A DNA stretch of 18,352 nucleotides. It comes from Pseudomonadota bacterium. Lineage in GTDB: Bacteria > Pseudomonadota > Gammaproteobacteria > Pseudomonadales > Azotimanducaceae. Below the pieces are notes generated by a model. That model did not search any database and had not been told where the DNA came from. It saw nothing but the letters and a program-made list of their open reading frames with translations. The stretch is taken from NCBI GenBank assembly GCA_027622495.1, contig JAQBYL010000026.1:1-18352 (forward strand), in the 5' to 3' direction. The position numbers and the translations under genes are program-made. This document shows positions 14,965 to 18,352 of this stretch, one piece after another (position 1 is the first letter of the stretch; every line of letters begins with the position of its first letter).

Positions 14965-16216
14965 GATGCGCCTCGCCGTTAGCGTCGATCTGCCACGCCG
15001 CGATCGCGTTGCAGTGATAGATCGAACCGGGAGCACGACCCTGCATGAGGGCCGTGCGGGTGGGTTGCACATTGCCTGCCTGATCGGTTGCACGACTGAG
15101 CAGGGTTGCCGGGGCTCCGCGGTAATGCCATGCACAGCGAAAGCGGGTCAGCGACTTGGGCAGCACGTGTTCGTCGAGAGCGGCATCTGCCCAGCTCACC
15201 CCGCCGTCGGCTGACACTTCAACTCTGCGGATCACGCCCACCCCGGACCAGGCCAGACCACTCACCTGGTAGATGCCGTGTTCATTCAGCTTAAGACCGG
15301 GAGAAGGACTGGTGATCACCGACTTCACACCCATCGGAAAGGTGAACTGCTCAGCGATGCCATCGTCGCGCAGATCTGAGTATTTTGAGGTCTCATCCTT
15401 GGTCATGGCCGGTTGATCGGTTACGTGGATCGATCGCAGCCACTTCACACTGGCGTTGCCTTCCCAACCTGGCAGAAACAGGCGCATGGGATAACCATTC
15501 GCCGGTCGAAGTGGTTCGCCGTTCTGGTAAAGCGCGATGATCGCGTCGTCCATCACTTTATGCAGCGGCACACTCCTTGCCATTGCGGCAGCATCAGCAC
15601 CTTCGGCAACGATCCAGCGGGCTTTGCTTTGAACACCCGCTTCTTCAAGCAGGGCGGCCAGCGGAACGCCACCCCATTCGCTGCCCGAGATCAGGCCATG
15701 GAGCGTGCTGCAGTTGGCCTTGAGAGGTTGCGGCGCGATCAGCGCCCCGCTGTTGCCTGAACATTCCAGAAATTGAATGCGCGACACCTGGCTGTAACGG
15801 TGGAGCGATTCCAGATCGAATGCCAGTGGCCGATCCACCAGCCCGTGCACAACCAGCTTGTGTTGCGCCGGGTCGATATCGGGGATGCCGTTGTGATGGC
15901 GTTCAAAATGCAGCCGACTCGGGGTGATGATTCCGTCCAGATGCTCAAGCGGTGTGCGTGATGCGCCGCTCCCCACAGTGCCGGGTTGGGCACCGATGGC
16001 CGTTCGTTTTAACTGGGTCTCAAACCGGGAGGGCGCGCCGGCCTCACTCATGCCTGATCCTGGTACGCGCATCCATGTTTCGCGTTGCGCCGCACTGGCG
16101 CGAGCACTGAGCAGGGCGGCTGATACCCCGATTGCTGCACTGGCAGAGGTTTTGAGGAAATATCTGCGTCCCAGCAGACCGTTCCCGGCAACGGGTACTG
16201 CGCTAGTCTCCTTCAT
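14951..16216 (-). CDS. soxC: SoxC-like molybdenum sulfite/sulfane dehydrogenase, Tat-exported
   Basis: This 421-residue sulfite-oxidase-family enzyme binds a molybdenum cofactor. Its N-terminus has a twin-arginine signal, GRRYFLK (16-22), followed by a hydrophobic stretch ending ASAAQ, so it is folded before export to the periplasm. The catalytic domain contains GIITPSRLHFERHHNGIPDI, QHKLVVHGLVDRPL and the Mo-ligand motif RIQFLECSGNSG with Cys152. GSEWGGVPLAALLEEAG and TKDETSKYSDL are typical of SoxC. A C-terminal dimerisation domain follows from about 300 (SGVGVIRRVEVSADGGVSWADA). The ATG at 16216 has AGGTG upstream and directly precedes the Tat signal; a far upstream start at 16450 is rejected. 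No other sox genes are in the window, so sulfite rather than a full Sox cycle may be the substrate. Confidence 0.87.
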   Translation of the reverse strand: MKETSAVPVAGNGLLGRRYFLKTSASAAIGVSAALLSARASAAQRETWMRVPGSGMSEAGAPSRFETQLKRTAIGAQPGTVGSGASRTPLEHLDGIITPSRLHFERHHNGIPDIDPAQHKLVVHGLVDRPLAFDLESLHRYSQVSRIQFLECSGNSGALIAPQPLKANCSTLHGLISGSEWGGVPLAALLEEAGVQSKARWIVAEGADAAAMARSVPLHKVMDDAIIALYQNGEPLRPANGYPMRLFLPGWEGNASVKWLRSIHVTDQPAMTKDETSKYSDLRDDGIAEQFTFPMGVKSVITSPSPGLKLNEHGIYQVSGLAWSGVGVIRRVEVSADGGVSWADAALDEHVLPKSLTRFRCAWHYRGAPATLLSRATDQAGNVQPTRTALMQGRAPGSIYHCNAIAAWQIDANGEAHHVYV

Positions 16217-16315
16217 GGTTGCACCTGTGAGATCAGAGAACTGAAAGTATGTTGCGGGTTGATTGGTTGCATGGTGTGTGACCGGTGCGTGACGTTGGTG
16301 ATCTTTGAAACGCTC

Positions 16316-16340
16316 AGTTGATCGGCTGAGTTGATCGGCT
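16316..16340. repeat. Tandem 12-base direct repeat in the soxC/yceH divergent region
   Basis: AGTTGATCGGCT occurs at 16316-16327 and again, without mismatch, at 16329-16340, a 13-base period with one base between copies. It lies about 100 bases upstream of soxC and 43 bases upstream of yceH. A regulator binding two adjacent sites is plausible. A simple local duplication is equally possible. Confidence 0.6.
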
Positions 16341-16345
16341 AGAGT
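16318..16345 (+). promoter_or_regulatory. Possible sigma-70 promoter for yceH
   Basis: TTGATC (16318-16323) and TAGAGT (16340-16345) are separated by 16 bases, each a partial match to the -35 and -10 consensus. The start codon of yceH is 38 bases beyond. The -35 lies in the direct repeat and the -10 touches the inverted repeat at 16344-16361. The prediction is weak. Confidence 0.3.
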
Positions 16346-16361
16346 GTAACCACTTTTACAC
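16344..16361. promoter_or_regulatory. Inverted repeat, possible operator
   Basis: GTGTAA (16344-16349) and TTACAC (16356-16361) form a perfect six-base inverted repeat around a six-base spacer. The total of 18 bases is a usual size for a dimeric repressor site. It would overlap the predicted transcription start of yceH. The bound factor is unknown. Confidence 0.35.
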
Positions 16362-16382
16362 AGGTGAGGCAGCGCAGCAGAA

Positions 16383-17036
16383 ATGTCGATAGAACTGACG
16401 GCAAACGAGGCCCGGGTGATCGGCGTACTGATGGAAAAATCGGTCCTCACACCGGAAGTCTACCCGATGACACTCAACTCTCTGACTAACGCCTGCAATC
16501 AGAAATCCTCCCGGGATCCGGTGATGGCCCTGGAGCCGGGTAAAGTGCAGGCCACACTGCGTGGGCTCGAGACCAAACATCTGGTTCGCGTGGAAGAGAA
16601 CTTCAAGAGCGCGGTTGAAAAATATACCCAGAGACTGTGCAACACCCCGTTCAGTGATTATTCGTTCGACGCAGCCGGGTTCGCGGTGATCTGCGTGCTG
16701 CTGTTGCGCGGTAAGCGAACGCCCGGCGAGTTGCGGGCAAACAGCGGCCGCCTGCATGATTTCGCCGACAATCAGGCAGTGAGCGATACCTTGCAGAGCC
16801 TGATCGATCGCGAGGGTGGACCGGTGGTGGTGGAACTGCCGCGAACCCCGGGGCGCCGGGATCCGGAGTACATGCATCTGCTCTGTGGGCCGGTGGACAC
16901 CAGTGCTGCGGCTACGCAATCTGCCAGGCAGCCTTCAGAACGTGGGCGTCCCCAGGAATCCATCGCGGTTGAAGCCCGATTGAAAGCGCTCGAAGAAGCG
17001 GTCGCCGAACTGCGGGCACTGATCGAAGCGCGCTGA
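16383..17036 (+). CDS. yceH: YceH family protein (UPF0502/DUF480)
   Basis: This 217-residue protein is close in size to E. coli YceH (215). Family-typical stretches are LTANEARVIGVLMEKSVLTP, YPMTLNSLTNACNQKSSRDPVM, YSFDAAGFAVICVLLLRGKRTPGELR and GPVVVELPRTPGRRDPEYMHL. The fold known for the family is a pair of winged-helix domains, which suggests nucleic-acid binding, but the cellular role is not established. The C-terminus (about 195-217) is a predicted coiled coil, EARLKALEEAVAELRALIEA. The ATG at 16383 has GAGG 13 bases upstream, a rather long spacing. The gene is divergent from soxC and followed after 77 bases by the lyase gene. Confidence 0.92.
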   Translation: MSIELTANEARVIGVLMEKSVLTPEVYPMTLNSLTNACNQKSSRDPVMALEPGKVQATLRGLETKHLVRVEENFKSAVEKYTQRLCNTPFSDYSFDAAGFAVICVLLLRGKRTPGELRANSGRLHDFADNQAVSDTLQSLIDREGGPVVVELPRTPGRRDPEYMHLLCGPVDTSAAATQSARQPSERGRPQESIAVEARLKALEEAVAELRALIEAR

Positions 17037-17049
17037 AACCGGCAAAGCA

Positions 17050-17079
17050 TCGACAAGCCAAGGGTACAATGGGTATAAA
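17050..17079 (+). promoter_or_regulatory. Predicted sigma-70 promoter for the HMG-CoA-lyase-like gene
   Basis: TCGACA (17050-17055, five of six bases of the -35 consensus) and TATAAA (17074-17079) are 18 bases apart. The start codon lies 35 bases downstream, with AGGGGGG as ribosome site. An alternative -10, TACAAT at 17065-17070, lies in the same region. Confidence 0.5.
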
Positions 17080-17113
17080 TACTGACTTCATGCATTCAAG
17101 TTAGGGGGGATCC

Positions 17114-18196
17114 ATGAGCATGCTGCCCGAGTCGGTGATCATTACTGACGACACCATGCGCGAAGGCCTGCAGATCGAGAGTGCCGATATACCGGTGTCG
17201 GAGAAGCTCCGGCTGCTCGATGCGCTGGGTGAAACCGGTGCAAAAGTCATCTCGATCGGTTCGTTTGCGTCACCCAAGTGGACGCCGTCCATGGCCTGCA
17301 TCGACGAGATCGCCGAGCAGTTTGTACCCAAGCCCGGTGTGCGGTACACGGCCGCCGTTTTCAACCGGCGCGGCTTTGAACGGGCCGATTCCTACTATCC
17401 AAAACTCGATGTGCGGACCAAACGGTTCGGCACCCACGTTGAGCTTTGCGATACCTTTGCCCGCCGCAACTACAACCGTACCCAGGCTGAGCAGATTGCC
17501 GGCATGGATGCGACGATTGCGTCCGCCCGCGAAGCACAGGTTGAATTCGGGGCCGTTGCGATCGGAAACCCGTTCGGCTCCAACTACGAGGGACCGTTCA
17601 GCCTTGCGCAGCGTATGAACCTGCTCGAGTTGATGATTGATAAGTGGCACAACGCGGGTTTCAAGGTGAAACGTCTGTCGTTTCTCGAAGCCATGGGCTG
17701 GAATCTGCCCCATCAGGTGCGCGAAACACTGCTCGCAATCCGCGAGCGCTGGCCTGAAATCACGGATTTTCACTGCCATCTGCACAACACCCGCGGGGTG
17801 ACGCTGACCAGCTACTACGAAGCGTTGCAACTGGGGGTTCGTGAGTTCGACACGTCCATCGGCGGTATGGGGGGTTGTCCTTATTGCGGCAATGGGCGTG
17901 CCGCTGGTCATGTACCTACCGAAGACTTCGTCGATCTGTGCCATGAGATGGGCATCGAGACCGGCTACGATCTCGACAAACTGCTCGAAGCTGCAGCCAT
18001 CGCCGAGGAAGTGGTTGGCCATCCGTTGTGGGGGCATGTATCAAAAGCGGGTCCGCGACCGCGGGGTGAGCGGCTGTATCCGGCCGACATGCCGTTCGTC
18101 GAGACGCTCGAGGAGGCGGCCCACTATCGAAAGGGCCCTTCGGTCTATGCAGGCCAGCTTTCACCGTGGCGTGAAGGGGATGCACTGACGCGTTAA
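17114..18196 (+). CDS. HMG-CoA lyase-like DRE-TIM metallolyase
   Basis: This 360-residue TIM-barrel enzyme belongs to the HMG-CoA lyase / isopropylmalate synthase superfamily, which makes or breaks carbon-carbon bonds next to a CoA thioester or keto acid using a divalent metal. The first strand reads TDDTMREGLQIE (Arg16-Glu17). The metal-binding HCHLHN is at 220-225. The HMG-CoA-lyase-type Cys loop is SIGGMGGCPYCGNGRAAG, with Cys255 equivalent to the catalytic Cys and an extra Cys258. Most relatives have Arg-Asp where this has Arg-Glu. The start ATG at 17114 has AGGGGGG upstream. The next gene begins an acyl-CoA carboxylase beta subunit, so cleavage of a branched 3-hydroxyacyl-CoA (leucine or isoprenoid breakdown) is likely. 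It could also be a paralogue of unknown substrate. Confidence 0.85.
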   Translation: MSMLPESVIITDDTMREGLQIESADIPVSEKLRLLDALGETGAKVISIGSFASPKWTPSMACIDEIAEQFVPKPGVRYTAAVFNRRGFERADSYYPKLDVRTKRFGTHVELCDTFARRNYNRTQAEQIAGMDATIASAREAQVEFGAVAIGNPFGSNYEGPFSLAQRMNLLELMIDKWHNAGFKVKRLSFLEAMGWNLPHQVRETLLAIRERWPEITDFHCHLHNTRGVTLTSYYEALQLGVREFDTSIGGMGGCPYCGNGRAAGHVPTEDFVDLCHEMGIETGYDLDKLLEAAAIAEEVVGHPLWGHVSKAGPRPRGERLYPADMPFVETLEEAAHYRKGPSVYAGQLSPWREGDALTR

Positions 18197-18274
18197 ATTC
18201 AAAGCCCGCACGCTGGACAGATGTTCAGCAGCAGGGTCTTTTAAGCAGATCGGCAAGAGGGGAGAACACAACAG

Positions 18275-18352
18275 ATGCCAAGACTGAACACGAGCCTGGA
18301 CACCCGTTCAGACATTTACCAGCAGAACCGCTCGGATATGCTGGAAGCGCTC
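18275..18352 (+). CDS. Acyl-CoA carboxylase beta subunit, N-terminus only (cut by window end)
   Basis: Only 26 codons are visible, starting MPRLNTSLDTRSDIYQQNRS and ending at the window edge. The pattern TRSDIYQQNRSDMLEAL resembles the N-terminus of methylcrotonyl-CoA or geranyl-CoA carboxylase beta subunits, which carboxylate a branched enoyl-CoA. AGGGGAG at about 18258-18264 is a good ribosome site. It follows the lyase gene by 78 bases on the same strand, consistent with one branched-chain catabolic unit. Such a short fragment allows only a tentative identity. Confidence 0.55.
   Translation, partial: MPRLNTSLDTRSDIYQQNRSDMLEAL

Noticed and set aside
16217..16450. N-terminal extension of soxC to 16450
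   Set aside because: The extra 78 residues precede a complete Tat signal and would run across the yceH start region; the ATG at 16216 has a ribosome site.
17270..18037. Minus-strand open frame (255 codons) opposite the lyase gene
   Set aside because: It is a shadow of the conserved TIM-barrel gene, with no start context or motif.
18212..18229. Hairpin GCTGGA/TTCAGC after the lyase gene, with TTTT 9-10 bases later
   Set aside because: The stem is only six pairs including one G-T wobble, and the T-run is too far away for an intrinsic terminator.

Overview
The window looks like a piece of a chromosome from a free-living, respiring gammaproteobacterium, probably marine and distantly Pseudomonas-like. 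This is judged from protein families and gene order alone. The base composition is moderately GC-rich. The left third (about 1-7100) is conserved core genome: the end of petA, then petB and petC (cytochrome bc1), sspA and sspB, a convergent dolP-yraN-lpoA block, and the divergent rsmI. The order petABC-sspAB followed by the lpoA/rsmI neighbourhood is typical of Pseudomonas-like gammaproteobacteria. Two things are off the usual pattern. sspA carries a +1 frameshift, and diaA is missing between yraN and dolP. No rnpB, mraZ or cell-division genes follow rsmI here.

The middle (about 7187-12964) is an accessory plus-strand gene train: a CYP153-like cytochrome P450, an amidohydrolase_3-type metal hydrolase, a COG0523/CobW metal-chaperone GTPase, a META-domain lipoprotein and a Spinster-like MFS transporter. 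The first four genes are packed with gaps of 4 and 1 bases and then a 13-base overlap. The hydrolase and the GTPase both start at TTG directly after the preceding stop, so they look translationally coupled. This is the best candidate for an undescribed system: an oxidation/hydrolysis module with its own metallochaperone and transporter. Its substrate cannot be read from the sequence.

The next block (12969-16216, minus strand) reads soxC-like Tat-exported molybdenum sulfite/sulfane dehydrogenase, a small monohaem cytochrome c that is probably its electron acceptor, and a family III CoA-transferase whose domain order looks rearranged. The intergenic region upstream of soxC holds a 12-base direct repeat and an inverted repeat shared with the divergent yceH.

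The right end has yceH, then an HMG-CoA-lyase-like DRE-TIM enzyme with a good predicted promoter, then the first 26 codons of an acyl-CoA carboxylase beta subunit. That pair suggests branched-chain (leucine/isovalerate or isoprenoid) acyl-CoA catabolism. No tRNA, rRNA, CRISPR, insertion sequence or attachment site was seen. No stretch over 300 bases lacks a gene.
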